Origin: JAKACA01 sp052143575
GTDB taxonomy: Bacteria; Actinomycetota; Acidimicrobiia; Acidimicrobiales; Bog-793
Length of the DNA stretch: 64,000 nucleotides
Assembly: GCA_052143575.1 (NCBI GenBank)
Contig: JBKQSP010000055.1
Span: 5,900-69,899 of the forward strand
Direction of reading: 5' to 3'
Shown: positions 49,982 to 57,751 of the stretch, piece after piece
How positions within the stretch are numbered: position 1 is the first letter of the stretch
Layout: each line of letters starts with the position of its first letter
Program-made: the position numbers and the translations under genes
The notes under the pieces: model-generated
Databases searched by the model: none
Told to the model about the DNA's origin: nothing
The model's input: only the letters and a program-made list of their open reading frames with translations

Positions 49982-51370
49982 TCAGCTCGTCACGGTCAGT
50001 GTGCGCGCCGGGGAGTACCCGTACTGCACATATCCGGCAAGGTCCGAAGCAACGGCACGGTAGTGCGCGGTACCGACGGTCGAGCCTTTGATCGTGAAGG
50101 AGAACGCTCCAGAGCTCGACTCGTGCGTCGACGCGACGTTGTACCACAGGCTGCCCTTGGCTATCTGCAGCTCGATCGTGCGCCCGGCCGCCGCCTTGCT
50201 GCCCTTGCCCCTGCCGATCGTGCTGTGCCCACGCTTGATGCTCGTCTGTGACAGCGCGAATGTCACGCTCTGCGGAGCGAGCACGGGATAGCCGATCGCC
50301 TTGGAACCTCCGTCCCCCAGCACAAGACCGCTTCCAATGGAGTCCAGTCCCGCGTAGAAGTACGTGCTGGAAATCGCGTTGCCGAGGTCGGTCCACCCCG
50401 TCCAGTCCGAGCCGTTCGCCGTCGAGGCTTCCTCGAGGGTGTAGATCGGGCTGGTCCAGTTGGTCTCGACGAACACGTGGGTGACGCCGGCGGGATCCTG
50501 GTCGATGGTCTCCCATGCGCCCAGGGTGTGCTCCTTGAGGCCCGGCACCGCGTGGGCCGCACCGAAGCTCGTGCCGTTGAAGAACCGCACCTCGAACAGA
50601 TTCTTGCCCGTCGTCTGGATGGTGAGCAGCGCGTCACCCGACATCGCGAGCAGATCTTCGTGGTTGAACGTCGCCACCTTCTTGTATGAGGAAGCGACCC
50701 CGAAGTTGGAGCTGTCGGCTGCGGGAGCGTACTCAACCGAGGTCGAGTAGTCCGAGAACAGAGAAGCACTTGCGACGAGCACACCACCGCGGTAGTGACC
50801 GAGAGCGACGGTGGTCACCTCGGTTTGAGGGAGCGTTGCGGTCGGCGACGGTCCGCTCGCGCCGACCGGGAGGCTCTCGACGTTCGGGCGGTTGCCATCA
50901 GTGCCGGCGAACACGATGTGGCTCCCGAGCAGCATTGCGGAGGCCACACCGATCGAGCCGACCCGTACCGGCGCCCCGAACGACACGCCGCCGTTCGTCG
51001 AGGAGTACATCACATCGCCACCGAGCGGGTTGGCGTCGCAACAGGCACCCTGCAGGACCTCGACGTGGTTGCTGGAGGGAATGAACACCTGCGGCGCCCC
51101 GAACGTGTCGTCATTGCTGAGCGGCGTCAACGTCGTCGTGTGGGAGCAGGCGGCCTTTCCGCGAGCCAGTACGCACACTCTGGTCTTGCCGTTTCCGCCC
51201 GATACCCCGTACACCACCACCAAGCTGCCGTCCGGTTCGATCGCGACCGCACCACCGGAAGAATTCGATGTCCCGATCAGGAACGGCTTCAACTCCGGCT
51301 GCGGTGAGCCCTTGACTCCCGCCGCAAACGAGGCGGAGGCGACCCCGCTCGCCGTCATGACCAACAGCAA
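49982..51370 (-). CDS. Secreted protein with beta-propeller-like repeats and C-terminal beta-sandwich
   Basis: The open frame yields 462 residues from a TTG at 51370. The core looks like a six- or seven-bladed, sialidase-like propeller (repeated S-x-D/N-G-G-x-x-F and x-D-x-x-G-x-x-H/Y turns, such as YSSTNGGVSFGAPVRVG), followed by about 90 residues of an Ig-like domain. The start MLLVMTASGVASASFAAG is only the end of a signal peptide. In the same frame the bases before it encode VRSSAAGVLVVAAS, a perfect signal-peptide start and core, but no ATG, GTG or TTG lies in frame there. The start is thus unsolved. No function can be named. Confidence 0.75.
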   Translation of the reverse strand: MLLVMTASGVASASFAAGVKGSPQPELKPFLIGTSNSSGGAVAIEPDGSLVVVYGVSGGNGKTRVCVLARGKAACSHTTTLTPLSNDDTFGAPQVFIPSSNHVEVLQGACCDANPLGGDVMYSSTNGGVSFGAPVRVGSIGVASAMLLGSHIVFAGTDGNRPNVESLPVGASGPSPTATLPQTEVTTVALGHYRGGVLVASASLFSDYSTSVEYAPAADSSNFGVASSYKKVATFNHEDLLAMSGDALLTIQTTGKNLFEVRFFNGTSFGAAHAVPGLKEHTLGAWETIDQDPAGVTHVFVETNWTSPIYTLEEASTANGSDWTGWTDLGNAISSTYFYAGLDSIGSGLVLGDGGSKAIGYPVLAPQSVTFALSQTSIKRGHSTIGRGKGSKAAAGRTIELQIAKGSLWYNVASTHESSSGAFSFTIKGSTVGTAHYRAVASDLAGYVQYGYSPARTLTVTS

Positions 51371-51690
51371 ACTGGCTGCTACAACGAGTACGCCAGCGGC
51401 GGAGCTACGTACGCGGGTGCGAAACGGCTTCCACGACGAGGCGGCGCTACCGGCGCCGCGTCCGGGCGACAGCGTCGCAGTTGGCAGTGACGTTGATCCA
51501 ATCGGCGTGGGTAACAGGGTGTCCTCGGTTCAGGTCGACGACAAGGCTCGGCGGCAGGGAGCGTAACCTGCCGTTCGATTGGCCGCTCGCCTCGAGGGGA
51601 GCGTCTCTGTCCGTGAGCCAACGAGCTTCGCCTCCGCAGCAGTTGTCCGTCGTTGCAGAGGCGGCTCTTCGCGGTGCGACGGCTCCCGCT
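51371..51690. other. Upstream region of the secreted protein
   Basis: The first about 115 bases are an open continuation of the secreted protein frame without a standard start codon. The rest, toward the SCO6745-like gene, shows no other gene or RNA that I can support. Confidence 0.4.
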
Positions 51691-52560
51691 TTACTCGGCG
51701 GAGGCGTCGAGGCCGATCGGGTTCACGGAGGGGAACGTGCCCGACCTCACGACGTCTCGCGCCAGTGACCGCAGCAGCTCGGTGAGCCGCTCGGTCTCCG
51801 TAGCGCCGATCTCGGCATACGGCTGGGCGGCGAGACGGTTCGTATCGGCCTCTATGCCGGAGCGCAGATCGAGGCCGGCCGCCGTAGCCGTCCCGCCGGC
51901 GAGGTAGCCGCGCTCGACAAGGCGCCCTTCGGCGGCGGCCCACTCTGCCTCGGACCAGTTTCGGCTGAGACGGAGCACGTCAGCCGGCACGGCTCCGGAG
52001 GCAGCATGCACGACGAGCGCCTCGCATCCGTCGAGACCCGCCTGGGTCAGACAGGCGACGTGGCCGTCCCCGCGGTGTTCCCGCAGCACCGTCAGGAGCT
52101 GCCACAACGCCGCCACCGGATCAGCCGGGAAGTCGAGGGCCTGGTTGGCGGCTGCCAGCGGGCGACCGACGCACTCGCAGGCCAAGGCCGCCGACTGGGC
52201 GATCGGCAAGGCGTCGGCTACAACTCCGGGCAGCTCGTCTCCGACGATGCGGCGCAGAGCCGCCGAGACCGCGTCGGCACGCGCTGCAAGCAAGGTGCCG
52301 ATCGACGCAAGCTCCCAGGCATCCGGAATGGCCCGCTCCACCCGGGAGCGGTGGAAGTTGTAGAACGTCGCCCGCACGACGCTGGCCGGCACGGGACCAA
52401 GGGGCGCTGCCCGGAAAGCGAAGTAGCCCATCCACCAGCCCTTGAGGCCGGCGGCATCAGCGGCCGCCCGCGACTCCTCGGCGAAGTAGGTCAAGGCGTG
52501 GACGGGCTCGAGCACCCGCCAACAACGGTCGGCGAGTCGGGCGAAGTCAGCATCGGCCAT
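51691..52560 (-). CDS. SCO6745-family helical protein
   Basis: The 289-residue, all-helical protein has the family pattern I recall for SCO6745-like actinobacterial proteins: EPVHALTYFAEESRAAADAAGLKGWWMGYFAFRAAPLGPV near the start (as two parts around residue 20 and 45), FYNFHRSRVERAIPDAW, and a C-terminal winged-helix-like part. The function of the family is unknown. GGAAGGTG precedes the ATG at 52560 and decides it over an upstream ATG at 52647. Confidence 0.78.
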   Translation of the reverse strand: MADADFARLADRCWRVLEPVHALTYFAEESRAAADAAGLKGWWMGYFAFRAAPLGPVPASVVRATFYNFHRSRVERAIPDAWELASIGTLLAARADAVSAALRRIVGDELPGVVADALPIAQSAALACECVGRPLAAANQALDFPADPVAALWQLLTVLREHRGDGHVACLTQAGLDGCEALVVHAASGAVPADVLRLSRNWSEAEWAAAEGRLVERGYLAGGTATAAGLDLRSGIEADTNRLAAQPYAEIGATETERLTELLRSLARDVVRSGTFPSVNPIGLDASAE

Positions 52561-52878
52561 GGTCGTCACCTTCCTGGAGTTCTTGCCCGACCGCACACTC
52601 GAGACGGCTGCCCCGATCCCGGTCCCTCGGCCCGACCAGTATGTCAAAGGGACCCTGGACAGCCGATGCGAAGCGGCGTCTCGTTCTTCCTCGGACCCTG
52701 CGGCGACCGGCCGGCTCCGGCAGCGGCCTCGAGCTCAACTCGACCTCGCCCGGCATCTGGCAGCTGCCGCCCGGGCGGTTCCCAGAACGGATCGGGCTGA
52801 CGCACAGGCGCCCTGGGCGCCCGCGTGCAGTCCCCACTGCGGCTCGAGCGGCCGAATGGGCGGTTCGTCGGAAAAGGC

Positions 52879-52884
52879 CATAAT
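52879..52884 (+). promoter_or_regulatory. -10 box of the gene at 52893
   Basis: CATAAT ends eight bases before the GTG at 52893 and supports this far-upstream start over the ATG at 53052. Confidence 0.5.
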
Positions 52885-52892
52885 CGGGCCTC

Positions 52893-53267
52893 GTGGTACC
52901 GCCCCGTCGCCGCCGGCGCCGCTCCGCACGGCCTCCCGGCTCCCGTTCCCGACAGGAGCCGGGACGGGCGCGGCAGCGGCACCCGGGCGCGCCGTTGGAC
53001 GGCGAGCCTTCTGCGTCGGGCACTACGCCGGGACCGTCGGACGCCCGGCCCATGCCCTTCATCGAGGACCCGATCACGGGTTCTCAGGCCGAGCTGCGTC
53101 GCATCCAGCCGTTCGACGCACGCAAGGACTACGTGTGTCCCGGATGCAATCAGGAGATCCGGAGCGGAACCGGCCATGTCGTGGTCGTCCCGCTCAACGC
53201 CCCCGACCTGCGACGGCACTGGCACATCCCCTGCCTGGGGCGAGCACGGCGACACGGGCTGCCCTGA
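52893..53267 (+). CDS. Basic protein with Cys/His zinc-binding motif
   Basis: The 124-residue protein has a strongly basic N terminus (VVPPRRRRRRSARPPGSRSR) and a C-terminal domain with CPGCNQEIRSGTGHVVVVP and DLRRHWHIPCL, i.e. Cys-x2-Cys, His and a later His/Cys, probably one zinc site. Actinobacterial homologs that I recall are called ATP/GTP-binding protein without evidence. A start at the ATG at 53052 would remove the basic tail. It may bind nucleic acid; this is inference. Confidence 0.65.
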   Translation: MVPPRRRRRRSARPPGSRSRQEPGRARQRHPGAPLDGEPSASGTTPGPSDARPMPFIEDPITGSQAELRRIQPFDARKDYVCPGCNQEIRSGTGHVVVVPLNAPDLRRHWHIPCLGRARRHGLP

Positions 53268-53332
53268 GCCCGAATCCGTGGTGGGAAGGCGAGCACCTGG
53301 CTGAGCGTTACCCTTGTACGGAGGTGATCACC

Positions 53333-54253
53333 ATGTGGGGCGCTGCTCCGATCCTTGCTGCAGGCACGACTACCCTGACGTCGGGTCAGATGGACGAGGT
53401 CTGGGTAGTGGCCGTCCTGTCCGGGGTGCTCGCCTACGCTTTCGCCGTCTACAGCCGCCGGGCGACGGGAACCTACCCGTGGCGGGTGCCCGCGGTGGTC
53501 TGGGGCATCTTCGGCGTCCTCGTGCCGGTGCTCAGCTTGCTGCTCGAAGCCGTCGCCCGCCTGACGACGCGACCGGTGCGCCCGCCGGCAGCGGGCCCCT
53601 ACGGGCCGGGAGGATACGTCGGCGCCAACTCCGCCCACGCCGCTCCCGGGTCGCCCGGCCAGGACGCCGGCGTGAACCCCGGCTGGCCGCCCCCTGCCGA
53701 GCCCGGGGCTCGCTGGGAGCCGCCGTCGAGCCCGGATCAGGTGCCCGCAGGGGCAAGTCCGTGGCAGCAGCCGTCGCAGCCGCAGGGTGCCACTTCTCCG
53801 GCAGCGCCGCCGTGGCCGCCGCCTCTTGGGCCCGAAGCCTTCCAGCCACCGCCCGGCCAGCCCTACGCCCCGCAGCCCGGCCAGCCCTACACCCCGCAAC
53901 CACCGCACGCCGGCCCGGGGCCAACGCCACCCTGGCAGGTCCCTTCAGGCACCCCGCCCGCAGGGGGAGCCCAGCCCGGCTTGGCAGGTCCGCAAGGATG
54001 GACGCAGCCTCTCCCCTATGTGCCGGCCGTGACGCCTCCCCCGCTCTTCGGCTGGTACCCGGATCCGACGGGGCGCCACGAGGAGCGGTACTGGGACGGG
54101 CGCCACTGGTCGCACCGCGTCTCCGACAACTCCGTGCGCAGCGACGACCCGCTCCACCCGACGCCGGACGCCGGCGATCCTGTCGCAGCGGAGGCACCGA
54201 GGCAGCCACCGGTCGCCGCACCGCCCGTCGAGCCGGACGACGCCACCGCCTGA
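53333..54253 (+). CDS. DUF2510 membrane protein with proline-rich linker
   Basis: The 306-residue protein has two N-terminal membrane helices (about 20-37 and 48-68), then about 170 residues rich in Pro, Gly and Gln with repeats such as GQPYAPQPGQPYTPQP, and a C-terminal DUF2510 domain (GWYPDPTGRHEERYWDGRHWSHRV). DUF2510 is a small Trp-rich motif of actinobacterial membrane proteins with no known activity. GGAGGTGATC before the ATG at 53333 is an excellent ribosome-binding site. The gene converges with yraN, four bases away. Confidence 0.82.
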   Translation: MWGAAPILAAGTTTLTSGQMDEVWVVAVLSGVLAYAFAVYSRRATGTYPWRVPAVVWGIFGVLVPVLSLLLEAVARLTTRPVRPPAAGPYGPGGYVGANSAHAAPGSPGQDAGVNPGWPPPAEPGARWEPPSSPDQVPAGASPWQQPSQPQGATSPAAPPWPPPLGPEAFQPPPGQPYAPQPGQPYTPQPPHAGPGPTPPWQVPSGTPPAGGAQPGLAGPQGWTQPLPYVPAVTPPPLFGWYPDPTGRHEERYWDGRHWSHRVSDNSVRSDDPLHPTPDAGDPVAAEAPRQPPVAAPPVEPDDATA

Positions 54254-54257
54254 GCGC

Positions 54258-54605
54258 TCAAAACGCTTGCTCGATCACCTCGACCTCACGGCCCCTCACG
54301 CAGGCGACGTCGAATCGGATGACGCTCGGGCGCGGCGGACCGAGGTTGGCGAGATAAACGGTCGCAAGACGACGGATGCGGCGCTGTTTCGCCGGCGTGA
54401 CGGCCTCCGCGGCGCTCCCGAAGCGATCCGATAACCGCGTCTTCACTTCGCAGAACACGAGCTCGCGCCCGCGCCGCAGGACGAGATCGATCTCCCCGCC
54501 CGCCACGCGCCAGTTGCGATCCACGATCTCGTAGTTCCGCTCGGCGTACCACGCTGCGGCGCGGGACTCCCCGTAACCGCCGAGCGCCTGCCGCCCGCTC
54601 GGCAC
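54258..54605 (-). CDS. YraN/UPF0102 family nuclease-like protein
   Basis: The 115-residue protein has the PD-(D/E)xK-type core of the family: GESRAAAWYAERNYEIVDRN, then GGEIDLVLRRGRELVFCEVKTR with Asp, Glu and Lys in the catalytic order, and SDRFGSAAEAVTPAKQRRI. Its role in the cell is unclear; the family sits in the comM-dprA region of many genomes. The GTG at 54605 lies four bases after the DUF2469 stop. In this window other genes separate it from comM. Confidence 0.9.
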   Translation of the reverse strand: MPSGRQALGGYGESRAAAWYAERNYEIVDRNWRVAGGEIDLVLRRGRELVFCEVKTRLSDRFGSAAEAVTPAKQRRIRRLATVYLANLGPPRPSVIRFDVACVRGREVEVIEQAF

Positions 54606-54609
54606 GGAG

Positions 54610-54906
54610 TCAGGCGTCCGTCTCGGGCAGCGCCTCCACGTTGACGTCCCTGTAGGTGACCACTCGGACCGACGACACGAAACGAGCGGGACGGTACATG
54701 TCCCACACCCAGGCGTCCCCGATCTCGACCTCGAAATAGGTGGTGCCGGCGCCGGCGTGCGGAACGACCTTCACGTCGTTGGCAAGATAGAAGCGGCGCT
54801 CGGTCTCCACGACGTACTTGAACATCGGGAGCACGGCCCGGTACTCCTGGTACAGGGCAAGCTCGACTTCCGCCTCGAATTGATCGAGGTCCTCTTCAGC
54901 ACTCAT
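54610..54906 (-). CDS. DUF2469 family protein
   Basis: The 98-residue acidic protein begins MSAEEDLDQFEAEVELALYQEYR and contains FKYVVETERRFYLAND and WVWDMYRPARFVSSVRVVTYRDVN, hallmarks of actinobacterial DUF2469. The family nearly always lies by rnhB and yraN; here rnhB is not next to it and rplS is. The function is unknown. Confidence 0.92.
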   Translation of the reverse strand: MSAEEDLDQFEAEVELALYQEYRAVLPMFKYVVETERRFYLANDVKVVPHAGAGTTYFEVEIGDAWVWDMYRPARFVSSVRVVTYRDVNVEALPETDA

Positions 54907-54957
54907 CGCGCTCCTCGGGACTGTGATGCGCTCTGCCGTGAGTTCACGACGGGCGGA

Positions 54958-55308
54958 TCAGCGGGCGACCCGCTTCTCCTTGATCTTGGCGGCCTTGCCG
55001 ATCCGGTCGCGGAGGTAGTACAGCTTCGCCCGCCGGACATCGCCCTCGGTGACCCGCTCGATCCTCGAGTACAGGGGAGAGTGGATCGGGAAGGTCCTCT
55101 CCACGCCGACACCGAAGCTCACCTTGCGAACCGTGAAGGTCTCGCGCACCCCGGAGCCCTGCCGGCGGATGACGGCACCCTGGAAGACCTGGATGCGCTC
55201 ACGGTTGCCCTCCACGACCCGCACGTGCACCTTGACCGTGTCCCCCGGCGAGAAGTCGGGGATGTCGTCACGCAGGTTCGCGCGGTCGACGAGATCGGTT
55301 GGGTTCAT
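54958..55308 (-). CDS. rplS: Ribosomal protein bL19
   Basis: bL19 lies at the interface of the 30S and 50S subunits. The 116-residue protein has SPGDTVKVHVRVVEGNRERIQVFQG (as SPGDTVKVHVRV and EGNRERIQVFQG), VERTFPIHSPLYSRIE and a basic end KAAKIKEKRVAR. The ATG at 55308 is the family start. It follows trmD after 172 bases, which probably hold its own promoter. Confidence 0.97.
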   Translation of the reverse strand: MNPTDLVDRANLRDDIPDFSPGDTVKVHVRVVEGNRERIQVFQGAVIRRQGSGVRETFTVRKVSFGVGVERTFPIHSPLYSRIERVTEGDVRRAKLYYLRDRIGKAAKIKEKRVAR

Positions 55309-55480
55309 GACAACGCTCCTCAAGGCGGTCAGCGGATGCAGTAGCGAGAGTCGGTCGACGGCGAGTGCTGGGACAGCAGCACGAGGGCAAGCGATCCGAG
55401 CCTGGAGCCGGCGTCTCGACCTGAACTCCTGGTAGGGACAGGATAGCCGGGCTTCGGGGTCCCCCGCACCCGCCAGGGCC

Positions 55481-56278
55481 CTACTCGAGCTCTGACGGCG
55501 AGCCGCCCCCGCCCATCTCGGCTCCCTCATCGTGTGCCGGCTCGAGACCGAACTCCCGCATGAGGTGCGCTTCTGCCTCCGAGAAGCCCCCTCGGGCCTC
55601 GATGAGATCCGGGCGGCGCTCCGCAGTCCGTCGCAGGGACTGCGCCAGCCTCCAACGAGCCACCTTGGCGTGATCGCCGCTGCGCAGGACTTCCGGCACC
55701 TCCCAGCCCCGGAACGAGGCCGGCCGCGTGTACTGCGGGTACTCGAGCAGGCCGGCGGTGAAGCTCTCCTCGCCGCTGGACTCGTCGTTACCGAGCACGC
55801 CCGGCACGAGCCGAGACACCGCCTCGACGATGCTGAGCGCTGCCAGCTCCCCGCCGGCGAGGACGAAGTCGCCCACGGACACCTCGCCGTCGACGAGGTG
55901 ATCCGCAATCCTCTGGTCGACTCCCTCGTAACGGCCGCACAGGAGGCTGAAGCGGCCGTGGGCGGCGAACTCGACGGCCATGGGCTGATCGAAGCGGCGA
56001 CCGCCTGGTGACATCAGGAGGAGGGGCCGGGGAGGATCGAGTAGCTCGACGGCGGCAAAGACGGGCTCGGGCGCCAGCACCATGCCGGCGCCGCCGCCGA
56101 ACGGGGCGTCGTCGACCGAGCGGTGAGGATCGCTGGCAGCCGATCGCAGGTCGTGCACCTGCACGTCGATGCTTCCAGCCCTGCGGGCGCGGCCGAGGAT
56201 GCTCGCCTCGCAGTAGGCCCTCACGACGTCGGGAAAGATCGTGAGGATGTCGACGCGCAGCGGGGCGGCGTCGCTCAC
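55481..56278 (-). CDS. trmD: tRNA (guanine37-N1)-methyltransferase
   Basis: TrmD methylates G37 next to the anticodon and prevents frameshifting. The 265-residue protein shows the trefoil-knot SAM site (LLCGRYEGVDQRI, SVGDFVLAGGELAALSI, VPGVLGNDESS) and the start LRVDILTIFPD. The GTG at 56278 overlaps the rimM stop (GTGA). About 20 acidic residues at the C terminus are extra. Confidence 0.96.
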   Translation of the reverse strand: MSDAAPLRVDILTIFPDVVRAYCEASILGRARRAGSIDVQVHDLRSAASDPHRSVDDAPFGGGAGMVLAPEPVFAAVELLDPPRPLLLMSPGGRRFDQPMAVEFAAHGRFSLLCGRYEGVDQRIADHLVDGEVSVGDFVLAGGELAALSIVEAVSRLVPGVLGNDESSGEESFTAGLLEYPQYTRPASFRGWEVPEVLRSGDHAKVARWRLAQSLRRTAERRPDLIEARGGFSEAEAHLMREFGLEPAHDEGAEMGGGGSPSELE

Positions 56279-56778
56279 TCGAAGAGACCCTCCGGCGCGT
56301 CGACGACGAGCTGCCGGCCGCGTCGCTCCACGAGGAAGCGAAGGGGGACGAGCCAGCCCGTCTCCCCGACGAGCAGGTCGCTCGCCGGGTTCGCCTCCAC
56401 GGCGACCACGACGCCGTGGGAGGCGCCTGCGATGTCGATGACCTCGCTGCCGATCAGGTCGTGGACGAAGAGCGCCCCCGGGTCCTGCAAGGGTGGTGCG
56501 AGCAATTGAGCGCCTCGGAGCGCTTCTGCCGACTCGCGCGTCGATACGCCCTCGAAACACACGAGGTGACGGTGCTGGAACGGCCGCGACGAGAGGACGG
56601 TCAGGTACGTCGCCTCAGAGCGGGGCGTGCCTGCCGGGCGCACGGCGAGGCGCTGCCCCGCGTCGATCCGCTCGACGCGGTTCGTGACGAGGTTCACCAC
56701 GACCTCGCCACGCAAGCCATGGGCCTTCGTCACGTGCCCGACCTCGAGGAGGTCGTCGCAACCTATGGCCTCAGGCAC
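56275..56778 (-). CDS. rimM: Ribosome maturation factor RimM
   Basis: RimM binds S19 and helps to mature the 30S head. The 167-residue protein has the N-terminal barrel (LLEVGHVTKAHGLRGEVVV) and the PRC-barrel C-terminal half (HDLIGSEVIDIAG, WLVPLRFLVERRGRQLVVDAPEGL). The GTG at 56778, 13 bases after the KH-protein stop, gives the usual length. A start at 56844 would overlap that gene by 53 bases. Confidence 0.93.
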   Translation of the reverse strand: MPEAIGCDDLLEVGHVTKAHGLRGEVVVNLVTNRVERIDAGQRLAVRPAGTPRSEATYLTVLSSRPFQHRHLVCFEGVSTRESAEALRGAQLLAPPLQDPGALFVHDLIGSEVIDIAGASHGVVVAVEANPASDLLVGETGWLVPLRFLVERRGRQLVVDAPEGLFE

Positions 56779-56791
56779 AGCCGACGCGTCG

Positions 56792-57307
56792 TCAGTCGAC
56801 GATGTCGACGGACGCCTCCGTTCCGTCGCCGGCGGCCGCGGCACGCACGAGCGTGCGGATCGCTTGCGCCGTCCGTCCCTTGCGCCCGATGAGGCGGCCC
56901 ATGTCTCCCTGCGCCACGTGTACCGAGAAGCGCAACCCGCCCCGCCCCTCGCTCACTTCCACCACGACGGAGTCCGGGTCGTCGACGAGGGCACGCGTGA
57001 CGTGCTCGAGAACGGCCCTGGCGGCCGCACCGTGCACGCGGTTGACGGTGAGGTCGTCGTCGCCGTCCTCTCGATCGGCGGCCTCGCCTTCGTCCTCGTC
57101 GTCCTCTTCCTCTTCGTCGTCCTCGCCATCGTCCTCGACGTCGCCTGCTTCGTCCTCGACGTCGTCGGCCTCATCGTCGACGTCGGCCTCATCGTCGAGA
57201 GCGTCCTCGGCATCCTCGTCGTCGTCCTCGTAGCCGTCGTCGGCGACGGAGCCTGCCGGCTGTGCACGGCTGAAATCCGGCTCCTCGAACATCGACCCTT
57301 CGTCCAT
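56792..57307 (-). CDS. KH-domain RNA-binding protein KhpA with long acidic N terminus
   Basis: Residues about 95-171 are the KhpA/YlqC KH domain with GDMGRLIGRKGRTAQAIRTL (GxxG loop GRKG). Normal KhpA is 75-80 residues. Here about 90 residues precede it, of which a run of about 60 is nearly all Asp and Glu (for example DDGEDDEEEEDDEDEGE). Such a tail could mimic RNA or bind basic ribosomal proteins; this is inference. The ATG at 57307 is five bases after the rpsP stop. Neighbors are as usual for khpA. Confidence 0.88.
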   Translation of the reverse strand: MDEGSMFEEPDFSRAQPAGSVADDGYEDDDEDAEDALDDEADVDDEADDVEDEAGDVEDDGEDDEEEEDDEDEGEAADREDGDDDLTVNRVHGAAARAVLEHVTRALVDDPDSVVVEVSEGRGGLRFSVHVAQGDMGRLIGRKGRTAQAIRTLVRAAAAGDGTEASVDIVD

Positions 57308-57312
57308 GGCTC

Positions 57313-57699
57313 TCAACCTTCCTCGGCGTCAGTTGCGGCAGGCGCCGCCTTTGCTGCCGCAGGCTTCTTCTTCGGGGTCGCTTTGCCGGCAGGGCCCTTG
57401 CGGGAGGGGCGGGTGCGATCCTTCGCCGGCTTGGCCGAGCGGGTCGCCTGGTACTCGCTCCAGACGCCGGAGATCTCGAGGAGCTTGCGCACGGTCTCGG
57501 TCGGCTGTGCCCCCTTCGCCAACCATTCGAGGGCCTTGTCGCTCTTGACGGTGATCTCGGAAGGGTCCGAGCGCGGCGCGTAGGTGCCGACGATCTCGAT
57601 GAATCGACCGTCGCGGGGCGAGCGGCTGTCTGCGGCGACGATTCGGTACGTCGGTTGCTTCTTCTTGCCTACGCGCATGAGGCGGAGCTTGACGGACAA
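57313..57699 (-). CDS. rpsP: Ribosomal protein bS16
   Basis: bS16 is an early 30S assembly protein. The 128-residue chain has the family core VKLRLMRVGKKKQPTYRIV and RDGRFIEIVGTY, and a 45-residue Lys/Ala/Pro-rich C-terminal tail typical of actinobacteria. The start is a TTG at 57699, set by the family N terminus (M-S/A-V-K-L/I-R-L); no ATG or GTG lies near. Confidence 0.95.
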   Translation of the reverse strand: MSVKLRLMRVGKKKQPTYRIVAADSRSPRDGRFIEIVGTYAPRSDPSEITVKSDKALEWLAKGAQPTETVRKLLEISGVWSEYQATRSAKPAKDRTRPSRKGPAGKATPKKKPAAAKAAPAATDAEEG

Positions 57700-57751
57700 G
57701 GGTTTCTCTTTCTGTTGATTCGAATCGATCAGTTGCCGGACCGGCGCACGC

